From: Rhodospirillaceae bacterium UBA6219
GTDB taxonomy: Bacteria > Pseudomonadota > Alphaproteobacteria > Rhodospirillales > Magnetospirillaceae
Direction of reading: 5' to 3'
Length of the DNA: 64,000 bases
Assembly (NCBI GenBank): GCA_002435715.1
Contig: DISD01000046.1
Coordinates: forward strand, 47,588-111,587
In this document: piece by piece, positions 25,869-34,886 of the stretch
How the letters are laid out: each line of letters opens with the position of its first letter
How positions within the stretch are numbered: the stretch's first letter is position 1
The notes under the pieces: model-generated
What the model saw: only the letters and a program-made list of their open reading frames with translations
What the model was told of the DNA's origin: nothing
Databases searched by the model: none
Made by a program: the position numbers and the translations under genes

Positions 25869-27043
25869 AGGTCGCTGCGGGTCAACGGGACCTCGTCGCT
25901 CAGACCATTGGTGAACAACACCTGGAACAGCCGGTTGTCGCCATAGCGGAACGACGACATGCTGACTTCCATGTACAGGCGGTAGCTGCGCAGGAAGGTT
26001 TCGTCATAGTTCTGACGCACCCAATCCTCGTTGGCTTTCAGGTTCTGCAGCCAGTGGACCAGCGTCAGCTCGTAATGCAGACGCAGGCTTTCCACATCGA
26101 CCACGTTCATGCCGATCTTGCTGATGCTGTCGACCATCAAGGACAAGGTCGGCACCTGGGCGCCGGGGAAAATGTACTTGTCGGTCCACGGATCGGCCTT
26201 GTGCAGGACGTCGTTGCCGATGGTGTGGACCAAGGCGACACCGGCCGGCTTCAGGATCGACTTGATCTTGGCGAAACACCCGGGCACGAAGCGGATACCC
26301 ACATGTTCCATCATGCCGATGGACGCCACCTTGTCGTAGGTGCCCTGGATTTCCCGGTAATCCTTCAATTCCACCCGGATCCGGTCTTGCAGCCCCAATT
26401 GGGCGATCTTCGCCGTGCCGTATTCGTATTGCTCTTTCGACAGGGTCACGCCGACGCCGGTGATCCCGTAATTTTGTGCCGCATGGATCAACAAGCCGGC
26501 CCAACCGCAGCCCAAATCCGCCAAATGTTCGCCCGGCTTCAGCCGCAACTTGCGGCAGACAAGATCGAACTTGGCGGTTTGCGCCTGCTCCAACGTATCA
26601 TCCGGCGAAGCGTAATAGGCGCAGGTATAGGCCATGGTCGGCCCCAACAGGCGCGAATAGAAATCGTTGCCCACGTCATAATGGTGGCTGATGTTCTTAC
26701 GCGATCCGGACAGGGTGTTCTGCTTCAGGAAATACAGCACCAAGATCCTGATCTTCAGCCCCAGCGACATGGAATATTGGGTGTATCCGACAGCGAAACC
26801 CATGCGGAACAGCAATTGCAGGTCGCCGTCAACCTCGATGTCGCCGAACATGTAGCCTTCGCCAAAGCCCATGAAGCCGTCGGCCAATACCGCCGAGGCG
26901 GCATCCTTGGTCTTGAACCACACGGTGAAAGCCGGCACGTCGCCCAGGGCGAAGACTTCGTCGTCCCAAAAGCGCACGGCCAAGGAACTGCCCGGAACAG
27001 TGTTCTGCATCGCCCGCGCGATGTCTTTGATGGCTGTTTTCAC
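25856..27043 (-). CDS. cfa: Cyclopropane-fatty-acyl-phospholipid synthase
   Basis: A 395-residue protein with the CFA synthase layout. An N-terminal acyl-binding domain (GFMGFGEGYMFGDIEVDGDL) is followed by SRKNISHHYDVGNDFYSRLL and the SAM-binding motif LADLGCGWAGLLIHAA. KDYREIQGTYDKVASIGMMEHVG carries the catalytic-site residues. It transfers a methylene from SAM to unsaturated acyl chains within membrane phospholipids. Third gene of a galE-desaturase-cfa operon (15-base gap), so double-bond formation and its conversion to a ring are co-expressed. Confidence 0.92.
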   Translation of the reverse strand: MKTAIKDIARAMQNTVPGSSLAVRFWDDEVFALGDVPAFTVWFKTKDAASAVLADGFMGFGEGYMFGDIEVDGDLQLLFRMGFAVGYTQYSMSLGLKIRILVLYFLKQNTLSGSRKNISHHYDVGNDFYSRLLGPTMAYTCAYYASPDDTLEQAQTAKFDLVCRKLRLKPGEHLADLGCGWAGLLIHAAQNYGITGVGVTLSKEQYEYGTAKIAQLGLQDRIRVELKDYREIQGTYDKVASIGMMEHVGIRFVPGCFAKIKSILKPAGVALVHTIGNDVLHKADPWTDKYIFPGAQVPTLSLMVDSISKIGMNVVDVESLRLHYELTLVHWLQNLKANEDWVRQNYDETFLRSYRLYMEVSMSSFRYGDNRLFQVLFTNGLSDEVPLTRSDLYCP

Positions 27044-27058
27044 GGTGTTTCTAAGCTC

Positions 27059-28003
27059 CTACGAATGTTGAGACGAGCTGGGCCACGGATATTTGGGGCC
27101 GCGTATGACGGTCCAATACGAGACCACGCTGTTGTTGAATTCCGGGATGGTCGCCTTCAAATGCGCATGCACTGCCGGCAGGTGGTGATAGGGCACCCCC
27201 GGATACATGTGATGGGCGGTGTGATAGCGAAAGCCGATGGGCTGGATCAGCACGGCCAAGGGCGTTTCGACGCTGAAACTGTCCAGCATCTGGTCGCGGC
27301 TGGTCGAGGTTTCGTCATAGCGTTCCAATTCGTGTTCCAGCGGAATGCGCAACACGGTCAACAGCCAACCGGCGACCAGGACACCGTAATAGAACGGCAC
27401 CGCGTCAGGCAGAGCCATGGCGAAGACGATGAAAGCCGCCAGGTAATAGCGCGACAGCCAGGTCACTTCCGCCTTCTTGTCGTCGGTCAACGGCGTCGAG
27501 ACGGAAAAATTGAAATGGCGTCGGGTGAAACGGTCCAAGGCCTCTTCCAGGGCCAGACCGCCGATACTGGCGACGATGATTTGCAGAAAAATATAGATGG
27601 GCGTCAGGAACGGCAGCACCACCAGCACGAAGAACGCCAATTTCGCGTTGCTGCGGATCAGCAGATATTGCGGGTCGTCCTTGGTGCGGAAAGTGCCGGT
27701 GGCGTGGTGGGCCTGATGCGGGCCGAAAAAACGTGCCGACGGCAGCATGATCACCGCGCCGGTGGTCACTTGCCAGACCCAGTAAAACAGCCGCATGCGT
27801 TTGTGATTGGGACGGTGGACGATTTCGTGGGCGAAGATTCCGGCCCGATAGAGGAACGCCGAAGCCAGGGCGAAAGGAATGATCACCCAAGGCCAATCCG
27901 CCTGCACGCCCCAGACGAAGGCGGCGACGAAGACCGCCATGGAAACCAAATGATCACGGAAATAAACGACCGGATCGGGTTCGAAGAATTTCGCGTCGAT
28001 CAT
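27059..28003 (-). CDS. Membrane fatty acid desaturase
   Basis: A 314-residue integral membrane protein with three histidine boxes in the usual spacing: HEIVHRPNH (about 80), HQAHHATG (about 115) and HTAHHMYPG (about 270). These bind the di-iron centre. Four hydrophobic segments bracket the boxes. It would insert a double bond into acyl lipids using O2 and a reductant. The related hydroxylases of the same superfamily remain possible. The start is the ATG beginning MIDAKFFEPDPVVYF. It is flanked by cfa and galE with 14-15 base gaps. Confidence 0.82.
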   Translation of the reverse strand: MIDAKFFEPDPVVYFRDHLVSMAVFVAAFVWGVQADWPWVIIPFALASAFLYRAGIFAHEIVHRPNHKRMRLFYWVWQVTTGAVIMLPSARFFGPHQAHHATGTFRTKDDPQYLLIRSNAKLAFFVLVVLPFLTPIYIFLQIIVASIGGLALEEALDRFTRRHFNFSVSTPLTDDKKAEVTWLSRYYLAAFIVFAMALPDAVPFYYGVLVAGWLLTVLRIPLEHELERYDETSTSRDQMLDSFSVETPLAVLIQPIGFRYHTAHHMYPGVPYHHLPAVHAHLKATIPEFNNSVVSYWTVIRGPKYPWPSSSQHS

Positions 28004-28017
28004 GGTGGGCGCCCCCG

Positions 28018-29025
28018 TCAACCGGTAAAAGCCGAATGGGTGAAAAACGCGCTGGTGTGCCACGACCAGGCGTCGCCGATGATCGAGGCGAGGTCGCTGC
28101 GGCGGGGCGCCCATGACAAGGCGGCCATGGCCTGCGACGGGTCGCCCACCAAGGCCGGCGGATCGCCGATGCGGGGGTCGGCCCAATGGGTGGGCACGGC
28201 CAGACCCGCCACGTCCCCAAGACATTTCAACACGTCCAACACCGACGCGCCGGCCCCGCTTCCCAGGTTGAACGTCGCCGACGGGCCGCCGTCCAGCAAA
28301 CGTTTCAGCGCCAGCACATGGGCCTCTGCCAAATCCAAGACATGGATGAAATCGCGGATACAGGACCCGTCGGGGGTGGGATGGTCGTGCCCGAACACCG
28401 CGAAACTGGGGCGTCGCCCCAAGGCGGCTTCGATGGCCAGGGGGATCAGATGCGTTTCATGGCGATGCGCTTCGCCGATTTCACCGTCCGGGTCGGCGCC
28501 GGAGGCGTTGAAATAACGAAGGTTGGTCCATTTCATGCCGGTCGCCACCCCCATGTCGGCGATCATCCTTTCGGCCATCAATTTCGACCGGCCATAGGGA
28601 TTGATCGGCTCGCAGGAATGGGATTCCGGCGCCGGAACCGTTTCCAAGATTCCATAAGCGGCCGCCGTGCTGGAAAAGATCAGGGCTTCGATTCCGGCGC
28701 GCGTCGCCGCATCCAGCAAGGTCAGGGTGCCGTGGACGTTGACGTCATAAAAATCGAAAGGCGCCTGAACCGATTCCCCCACCTCGATGCGGCCGGCAAA
28801 ATGCATGATGCCCTGGGGGCGATGCCGTGCCAGCACCGCATCCAGACGGTCTTTGTCGCGGATGTCGCCGATTTCCAAAGGCCCCCAGCGCACCGACCAC
28901 GAGCGGCTGTTGGACAGGTTGTCGTAAACCACCGGAACCCAACCGTCCTGGGCCAGCGCCTTACAAACATGGCTGCCGATATAGCCGGCTCCGCCGACAA
29001 CCAAGACCTTGCGCTCCACAGCCAT
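28018..29025 (-). CDS. galE: UDP-glucose 4-epimerase
   Basis: A 335-residue extended SDR enzyme: VLVVGGAGYIGSHVCKAL (NAD binding), YDNLSNS, FAGRIEVGES (family form FA(A/G)xxxVGES), SSTAAAYG, and the catalytic YGRSK (Tyr and Lys), with LRYFNASGADPDGEIGE downstream. It interconverts UDP-glucose and UDP-galactose. Placed with a desaturase, cfa and two lipid glycosyltransferases, it probably supplies UDP-galactose for glycolipids, though polysaccharide synthesis is also possible. First gene of the three-gene minus-strand operon. Confidence 0.92.
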   Translation of the reverse strand: MAVERKVLVVGGAGYIGSHVCKALAQDGWVPVVYDNLSNSRSWSVRWGPLEIGDIRDKDRLDAVLARHRPQGIMHFAGRIEVGESVQAPFDFYDVNVHGTLTLLDAATRAGIEALIFSSTAAAYGILETVPAPESHSCEPINPYGRSKLMAERMIADMGVATGMKWTNLRYFNASGADPDGEIGEAHRHETHLIPLAIEAALGRRPSFAVFGHDHPTPDGSCIRDFIHVLDLAEAHVLALKRLLDGGPSATFNLGSGAGASVLDVLKCLGDVAGLAVPTHWADPRIGDPPALVGDPSQAMAALSWAPRRSDLASIIGDAWSWHTSAFFTHSAFTG

Positions 29026-29040
29026 ACGGTAAACACCCTA

Positions 29041-29050
29041 GTCAGCTGAC
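29041..29050. promoter_or_regulatory. Palindrome GTCAGCTGAC in the galE / GT4 divergent region
   Basis: A perfect 10-base palindrome 16 bases upstream of galE, followed by AT-rich sequence. The 148-base interval (29026-29173) holds both divergent promoters. I see no convincing Pho-box-like repeat. Weak evidence for an operator. Confidence 0.25.
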
Positions 29051-29173
29051 AATATTCATGTCTATTTAAACAGTTCCAGGGAAACATAGAGTGACGCCAA
29101 TGTCCACCCCGCCTAAAAGATCATTGCTTCGGAATTAAGCTCGGCCACTCAAACACGTCAGAGGTTTGCATTT

Positions 29174-30340
29174 ATGTTGCATTGGCTTTCCCGGCGCACT
29201 AAGGCGGCCCTGCCATCGGTGGACATTGTCGTCCTGACCACCGCCGCTTTGCCTTGGCGGACCGGACCATCCTTGTTTTCCATCTGGCATGCCGGCGGCC
29301 TGGCGGATTTGGGTTACCGCGTCGCCTATGGAATTCCTTGGCTGGGGGCGTCCTCGCAACGGAAATTGTGGGGCCGGGTTCTGTTCCAGGACCAAAGCGA
29401 ACAAGCGCAATGGCTGCGCGACGAAGCCCGCCGTTTGGGCATTCCACCCTTGCCCGACATCTTCTTCTTCAACGGCGTGTTTTCCAAATCCCTGTTCAGC
29501 ATCTTCGTTACCGAAGACCCTTTTGCCGCAGCCCCCCCCGCCCGCTTTTTCCTGGTGCAAGAGCCCGAACATTTCGGCTGGCTGCCGACCATCCGCCCCA
29601 AGGAACGGACGGGGGCCGACAAGATCGTCGGCATCGTCATGACCAATTACGGCCACTACATTCGTCGCCCCGGACGCCCCGACCGCTCTGCCTTTGCCTG
29701 GGTGGTGGAAAACCGCCACAAAAGGCTGATGCGCAAACACGCCCATGTGATCGTGCCGTTGTCCCCGGCCCTTGACCTGTCAGGCCTGGAAGACATGACC
29801 GAATGGCGGCAGGTCACCGGCATCCTGCCGGCCTTCGCCGAGATGGCGCCACCCTCCGACGATTGCCGGGGGGTTTATTTCCTGGGACGGCTGACCTGGG
29901 ACAAGGGGTTGGATACGGTGATCGAAACGGCGAAGCGCCTGAATGTGCCCATGGACATTTACGGTGATGGCCCGGATCAGGACGCCATCCGCCGGAAAGC
30001 CGCCGAACTGCAATCGCCGGTGCGGTTTTTGGGACCAAGCGACAGCCCCTGGCAGGTACTGGCCGATTACCGGGTCTTCTTCAACCCGTCGCTGTCGGAA
30101 GTTCTTTGTTCCACCACCGCCGAGGCCCTGGCCGCCGGGCGTCATGTGGTCATCCCCGATTGCCCGGCCAACCAACCCTTTTACGACCTGCCCAACGTCC
30201 ATGTTTACACCACGCCGCAACAGGCCGACGACGCGCTGCGCCGCGCCATGACGGCGGAAACCGTCCCTCCCACCATGGCCCGCCAACGCTTCGACTGGCG
30301 CGCGGTCTCCCGCTCGGTGGCACAATTGCTGGAAAGGTGA
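29174..30340 (+). CDS. Digalactosyldiacylglycerol-synthase (DGD1)-like GT4 glycosyltransferase
   Basis: A 388-residue GT-B protein. The N-terminal half has WRTGPSLFSIWHAGGLADLGY and VAYGIPWLG. The C-terminal half has FLGRLTWDKGLDTVIE, MDIYGDGPDQDAI, and a run close to plant DGD1: FFNPSLSEVLCSTTAEALA followed by HVVIPDCPANQPFYDLPN. In plants DGD1 adds a second galactose to MGDG. With an MGDG-synthase-like gene and galE within 6 kb, the same role is plausible. There is no signal peptide. It faces away from galE across a shared promoter region and ends 12 bases before the convergent RND gene. Confidence 0.72.
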   Translation: MLHWLSRRTKAALPSVDIVVLTTAALPWRTGPSLFSIWHAGGLADLGYRVAYGIPWLGASSQRKLWGRVLFQDQSEQAQWLRDEARRLGIPPLPDIFFFNGVFSKSLFSIFVTEDPFAAAPPARFFLVQEPEHFGWLPTIRPKERTGADKIVGIVMTNYGHYIRRPGRPDRSAFAWVVENRHKRLMRKHAHVIVPLSPALDLSGLEDMTEWRQVTGILPAFAEMAPPSDDCRGVYFLGRLTWDKGLDTVIETAKRLNVPMDIYGDGPDQDAIRRKAAELQSPVRFLGPSDSPWQVLADYRVFFNPSLSEVLCSTTAEALAAGRHVVIPDCPANQPFYDLPNVHVYTTPQQADDALRRAMTAETVPPTMARQRFDWRAVSRSVAQLLER

Positions 30341-30352
30341 TCAGCGGCGCCG

Positions 30353-33300
30353 TCAGGAGGCAGGCGTCCCCCGCCCCCTGACCGACAAGACGAACAAAGC
30401 GGGGGCGAAAATCAAGGCCAGCAGGGTCGATCCCGTCACCCCGCCGGCGATGGCCACCGCCAAGGGCTGCCAGAACGAAGAGCCCCACAAGATCAACGGA
30501 ACGAAGCCGGCGACCGTGGTCAGGGTGGTGGACAAAACGTGACGCGTGCACGACCCCACGGCAGCGCGAATGGCAGCGGGGTCGCCACGGCGGGCGGCCG
30601 GGGCCTCGCGCAGGGCGGCCAGGACGACGATGGAATCGTTGATGGCGATGCCGACCAGACCCATGCCGCCCAGGATGGTCATGAAGCCCAGCGGCATCTG
30701 CCCCACCCACACGGCCAGCAGGGCCAGCCCCATGCTTTGCACCGCCACCAAACCGATCACCCCGGCCATGCGGAAACTGTTGAAGGCCAGCACCACCGTC
30801 GCCGCCATCATCACCACCAACGGCCCCACCATGGCCAACAACCCGGCCTGGGACTTGCCGCTTTCACGGGATTCGCCGCCAAAGGACATGCGGTATCCGG
30901 TGGGCAATTGCAGGCCGGCGGCGGCGAAACGGCGCTGAAAATCCTGCAAGGTCGCCGCCGGCAGGGTGTAGGGCGCCAAGAAAGCCTGGATCCGGTTGAC
31001 GTGTTCGCCCTGATAGCGGGTCACCGCACTTAAGGCCGGGCGCAATGTCAGGGTCCCCAAGGCGTCCAGCGGAACCATGACCGGGGATTCCCCGCCTGTT
31101 CCACTGCTTTTCTCGGCCAGCGGCATGGTGGAAATGCGGTGCATGTCGGCGCGAAAACCATCATCGGCGCGCACCCGGATCTTCAATTCTTCCGTATTCT
31201 CGACGATGGAGCCGCCGGTCACCCCGTCCAGATGCGCCGACAGCGTGGCAGCCAGGTCGGACAAGCCGAAATCGGTCAGTCGGGCGGTGTCGGCGTCAAC
31301 GTTCAAAGACAGTTTCGGCAGACCGCCGACCAGAGTGGCGCGGGTATAGGTCACCCTTTCGGCCCCCGCCAGGATCAGACGGATCTGGTCGCCCAAATCG
31401 CGCAACACGCTCAGGTCCGGGCCATACAGCTCGACCTCGATGGGGGCGTCGAACAGCGGACCTTGCTCGAAGGGCAGCACCAGCACCTCGGCTTGCGGGA
31501 TCTCGGCCCTCAGCTTTTCCTGCAAGCGCGGCAGCAAGGATCGGGTGGCCCGGGGCGACACGGTGTCGATGAAGGCGGCGGCGGCCCCGGCAATCCGATC
31601 GGTGGCGGTGGTGACGTTGTAATAGACCCTGGGCGGGGCCGCCCCCAACACCCAGGTGTCGGACACGATGTCGGGCTCGGCCGCCAGAATCGCCCGCACA
31701 CGCTCGACCACCTGGCGGGTTTCGTCCAGCGTCGCCTGGGCCCGCAACGTCACCGACAGCTGAAACTGGTCGCGGTCGGTGGGCGGAAAGAATTGTTGCA
31801 CCAACTGACCGCTCAGCAAGAAACCGATGACGGCCGGTGCCGAAACCAGTAAGGCCGCCCGGACCGGGCGCCGCAGCACCCAATCGAAGACGCGGTCGTA
31901 CAATTGGGCCAAGACCTCGACCTTGATCCCGGTATGCGGAAAACCGCGCAATTCGGGCCCGCCTTGTTGACGACGGTCCAAAGTGCCGGCCAAAGCCGGG
32001 ATGATGGTCAAGGACAACACCAACGACGCCACCACCGCCAGAATCACCGACACCCCCAAAGACCCGGCGAATTCGCCGGTCGGTCCGGGAAACAAGGCGA
32101 TGGGGGCAAAAGCCAGCACGGTGGTCACCGACGACGCCAGCAGCGGAACCGTCAGATGCTTGACCGTCCCCGAAACCGCCTCAAGCTTGGACAGCCCGTG
32201 GGAACGACGCTGGTCGTATTCATCGACGGCGACGATGGCGTTGTCGATCAGGATGCCGATGGCGACGATCAGGCCGGTGATCGACACCTGATGCAAGCTG
32301 GCCCCGGTGGCATGCAGCACCGCCACCGACAGGGCCAAGGCCAGGGGCAGAATGGCGCCAACCACCAAGCCGGAACGCCAGCCCATGGTCAAACACACCA
32401 CGATGATCACCAACACCAAGGAAACCATCAAATTATCGGCCAGTTCCCCCAGATGCGACGTCACATAACTGCTTTGGTCGAACAGAATACGGGCTTGGAT
32501 GCCATCCGGCAGGTCACGGGTGAAATCGGCGAACAGATGGCGAATTCCGGCGGCCCATTGGTCGGTGCGCCAACCGTCCGCCATCAAGGCCGACACCAGC
32601 ACCGATGACCGGCCTTCGACCAGGGCCATGGATTCGGCGGGCAGACGTTCCGATTTCCGCACCTGGGCGATGTCGCCCACCCGCAGCATGCGGCCATCGT
32701 CAAGACGGCGCAGCGACACATGGCGCACCTGCTCGATCTGGTCGAAGGGACCGCGCACGTCCAAGGTCAGCTGATTGTCCGAGGCGAAGACGCCGCCGGC
32801 GGGTTGTTTGACGTCGGCGTCGGCGATGGTCTTGGCCATGGCGGTGGGCGTCAACCCGGCGGCGGCCAAGGTGGCGGGATCATAGGTGACCGCCACCTCT
32901 TCGACGGCTTCGCCAAACAACTCGGTGCGTTCCGTTCCCGGCTTCAGGCTGAGTTCGCGTTCGAAAGCCTTCGCCAACCGGGTCAAAATGCCCCGGTCCG
33001 GTGGCCCGTCCAGCGCCCAAGTGAAACTGACGACCAAGGTGTGGGCGCTGGGTTTGTCCTTGCGGAAAAAGGGCCGCCCGGCGCGATCGGGCAAAACCGC
33101 CCGGGCATCGTCCAGCTTGGCCCGCACCCGCGACCAAACCTCGTCCAGATCGGCGATGGGAACCTCGTCCTCCAAGATGACCACGATCTGGCTGAACCCG
33201 GTTCGTGACACCGATTTGATCTCTTGGACCTCTTCGATCTCGAACAAATAGGTTTCCAGCTTTTCGGTGACCTGGGAATCGACCATTTCGGCGTCGGCTC

Positions 33301-33460
33301 CCGGATAATCCGTTTGGATCGAGGCGTAACGCGACGCGATCAGCGGGTCTTCCAGGCGGGGCATCTGGCTGAAAGCCGACAGCCCGGCCACCAGGATCAG
33401 GCCGATCGCCAACCAGGTCAGCCGGGCATTGCGATAAAACAGGGTGGTCAGGGCATCCAT
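30353..33460 (-). CDS. RND-family efflux pump permease
   Basis: A 1035-residue inner-membrane transporter of the AcrB/HAE1 type. It has an N-terminal membrane helix (WLAIGLILVAGLSAF) and a periplasmic porter domain opening DYPGADAEMVDSQVTEKLE. The TM4-equivalent GILIDNAIVAVDEYDQRR has an Asp-Asn pair where AcrB has Asp-Asp. A repeated second half contains GMGLVGIAINDSIVVLAAL. It uses the proton gradient to export hydrophobic compounds. The true start is the ATG beginning MDALTTLFYR; the longer open frame upstream belongs to the adaptor gene. It lies 13 bases after the adaptor stop. No outer-membrane partner is in the window. Confidence 0.9.
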   Translation of the reverse strand: MDALTTLFYRNARLTWLAIGLILVAGLSAFSQMPRLEDPLIASRYASIQTDYPGADAEMVDSQVTEKLETYLFEIEEVQEIKSVSRTGFSQIVVILEDEVPIADLDEVWSRVRAKLDDARAVLPDRAGRPFFRKDKPSAHTLVVSFTWALDGPPDRGILTRLAKAFERELSLKPGTERTELFGEAVEEVAVTYDPATLAAAGLTPTAMAKTIADADVKQPAGGVFASDNQLTLDVRGPFDQIEQVRHVSLRRLDDGRMLRVGDIAQVRKSERLPAESMALVEGRSSVLVSALMADGWRTDQWAAGIRHLFADFTRDLPDGIQARILFDQSSYVTSHLGELADNLMVSLVLVIIVVCLTMGWRSGLVVGAILPLALALSVAVLHATGASLHQVSITGLIVAIGILIDNAIVAVDEYDQRRSHGLSKLEAVSGTVKHLTVPLLASSVTTVLAFAPIALFPGPTGEFAGSLGVSVILAVVASLVLSLTIIPALAGTLDRRQQGGPELRGFPHTGIKVEVLAQLYDRVFDWVLRRPVRAALLVSAPAVIGFLLSGQLVQQFFPPTDRDQFQLSVTLRAQATLDETRQVVERVRAILAAEPDIVSDTWVLGAAPPRVYYNVTTATDRIAGAAAAFIDTVSPRATRSLLPRLQEKLRAEIPQAEVLVLPFEQGPLFDAPIEVELYGPDLSVLRDLGDQIRLILAGAERVTYTRATLVGGLPKLSLNVDADTARLTDFGLSDLAATLSAHLDGVTGGSIVENTEELKIRVRADDGFRADMHRISTMPLAEKSSGTGGESPVMVPLDALGTLTLRPALSAVTRYQGEHVNRIQAFLAPYTLPAATLQDFQRRFAAAGLQLPTGYRMSFGGESRESGKSQAGLLAMVGPLVVMMAATVVLAFNSFRMAGVIGLVAVQSMGLALLAVWVGQMPLGFMTILGGMGLVGIAINDSIVVLAALREAPAARRGDPAAIRAAVGSCTRHVLSTTLTTVAGFVPLILWGSSFWQPLAVAIAGGVTGSTLLALIFAPALFVLSVRGRGTPAS

Positions 33461-33473
33461 CGGCGTCTCGGGC

Positions 33474-34724
33474 TCAGCGTAAGATGCGGCTGTCGGCGGT
33501 GGCGAGGACCGTCTGCACCCGCATTCCCGGTCCCAAACGGTGCAACCCATCCACCACCACGCGTTCGCCGTCGCGCAGGGTTCCCGAGACGTAAACCCGA
33601 TCTTGGTCCACATGCACCAACTGCACGTCGCGTCGCGACAGAACGCCGGTGGTGGCATCGGAAGCCGTATTGTCCGCTTCGACCACATAGACCGCCCACA
33701 AGCCGCGACGACTGTCGGTCAGGGCGGAAAGCGGCAACCAGAAGCCGGGAAGGTCCAACGAGCGACGGGTCACCAGATGGCCCAACGTCCCCGACAATGG
33801 CGGCGCGTTCATCGACGGTACGGCAAAGATGGCGGTGACCGTGCGTGTCGACGATTCCACCTGGGGCAACAAACGCAGCAAACGACACGATGTTTCGACG
33901 CCGTTGATCAGCACCGGATAAGACGTGCCTTCCTTCAGACCGGCCGCGGTTCGTTCCGGTACGCCGACACGGAATTCCACCGCTTCGGATTCGATCAGGT
34001 CCAGCACCGGCTCGCCGGCGGTGATGGCGGCGCCCTCGTCAACCCGGCGGGCGACGATGGTCCCCGCATAGGGGGCGACCAGGACCGATTGGTCCAGCTC
34101 GACCTGCAGACTGGCCAGACCGGCCTCGGCATGGCGCACCGCGCTTTCCGCCGCGGCGCGTTCGGCCACCGCCTTGCGATGATCGTAAACGGTGTCGTCA
34201 TGGGCTTTCTTCGACACCCAATCCTTGCGTGCCAAGGCGCTGCTGCGGTTTTCCACCGAGGCGGTCTGTTCGCGCACCACATTGGCGACCTCAAGACGGT
34301 TGCGGCTTTCCGCCAAGGCCGAACGCAGCTCGGCCGCCTTGGCCTCCAAGGCACGGGTATCAAGCCGGGCCAGAACCTGCCCCGCCGCCACTCGGTCCCC
34401 CTCGCTCGCCTCGACCACGCGCAACAGCCCGCCACGCGCGAATCCCAAGGCGCTGAGCCGACGTGCGGCAATGGTTCCGGCGTGCTTTTCCGCGACCACG
34501 TAACCGGTCTGTCCCTGGGCGACGACCACCGCTGTCGGGATCGCGGCCCCCTCGCCCGTCGGGTCGGCGTGCTGGGCGGAACGAAGGGAATAAAGCCCCG
34601 CCGCCGCCACGATAACGAAAACCGACACCCCGGCCAGGCGCCGACGAGAGGCCATCACCCAACGCCCCCAAGCGACAATGCCGCCTTTATCCAGCAGCTT
34701 GTTCCATGGCGTCACGTCGGACAT
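33474..34724 (-). CDS. RND efflux periplasmic adaptor (membrane fusion protein)
   Basis: A 416-residue protein anchored by one helix (RLAGVSVFVIVAAAGLYSL). A barrel-sandwich/lipoyl half (VVEASEGDRVAAGQVLARLD) is followed by a coiled-coil hairpin (about 140-210), then the second lipoyl half VLVAPYAGTIVARRVDEGAAI and beta-barrel domains. It bridges the RND pump to an outer-membrane channel. The start MSDVTPWNKLL has GGGGGAGG just upstream, which decides it over an upstream in-frame codon. First gene of the two-gene efflux operon. Confidence 0.9.
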   Translation of the reverse strand: MSDVTPWNKLLDKGGIVAWGRWVMASRRRLAGVSVFVIVAAAGLYSLRSAQHADPTGEGAAIPTAVVVAQGQTGYVVAEKHAGTIAARRLSALGFARGGLLRVVEASEGDRVAAGQVLARLDTRALEAKAAELRSALAESRNRLEVANVVREQTASVENRSSALARKDWVSKKAHDDTVYDHRKAVAERAAAESAVRHAEAGLASLQVELDQSVLVAPYAGTIVARRVDEGAAITAGEPVLDLIESEAVEFRVGVPERTAAGLKEGTSYPVLINGVETSCRLLRLLPQVESSTRTVTAIFAVPSMNAPPLSGTLGHLVTRRSLDLPGFWLPLSALTDSRRGLWAVYVVEADNTASDATTGVLSRRDVQLVHVDQDRVYVSGTLRDGERVVVDGLHRLGPGMRVQTVLATADSRILR

Positions 34725-34886
34725 GCCTCCCCCTTTGATCAGTACTTGCCTAGCCCCAATCCAAGCATGACGGCGAAGTTCCCACACTTTGCCACGACCA
34801 CTGTAACGCACCTGAAGAAGGATGAAAATCGATCGCGGCCATCCCGTGTCGGGACGGCGACGGCCAAGGCAAAACCGTGATAACCG

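Noticed and set aside
25835..28516. An 893-codon plus-strand frame across cfa, desaturase and galE
   Set aside because: It spans three well-supported minus-strand genes and their gaps, with shadow-like composition. Similar long shadows lie at 18621-20474, 40928-43036, 50939-53308, 57052-59031 and 61560-63581.
29026..29173. Possible Pho box upstream of the DGD1-like gene (CTGACAATATTCATGTC)
   Set aside because: The first half-site fits only partly and the second does not at the required 11-base step, so phosphate control cannot be claimed from sequence.
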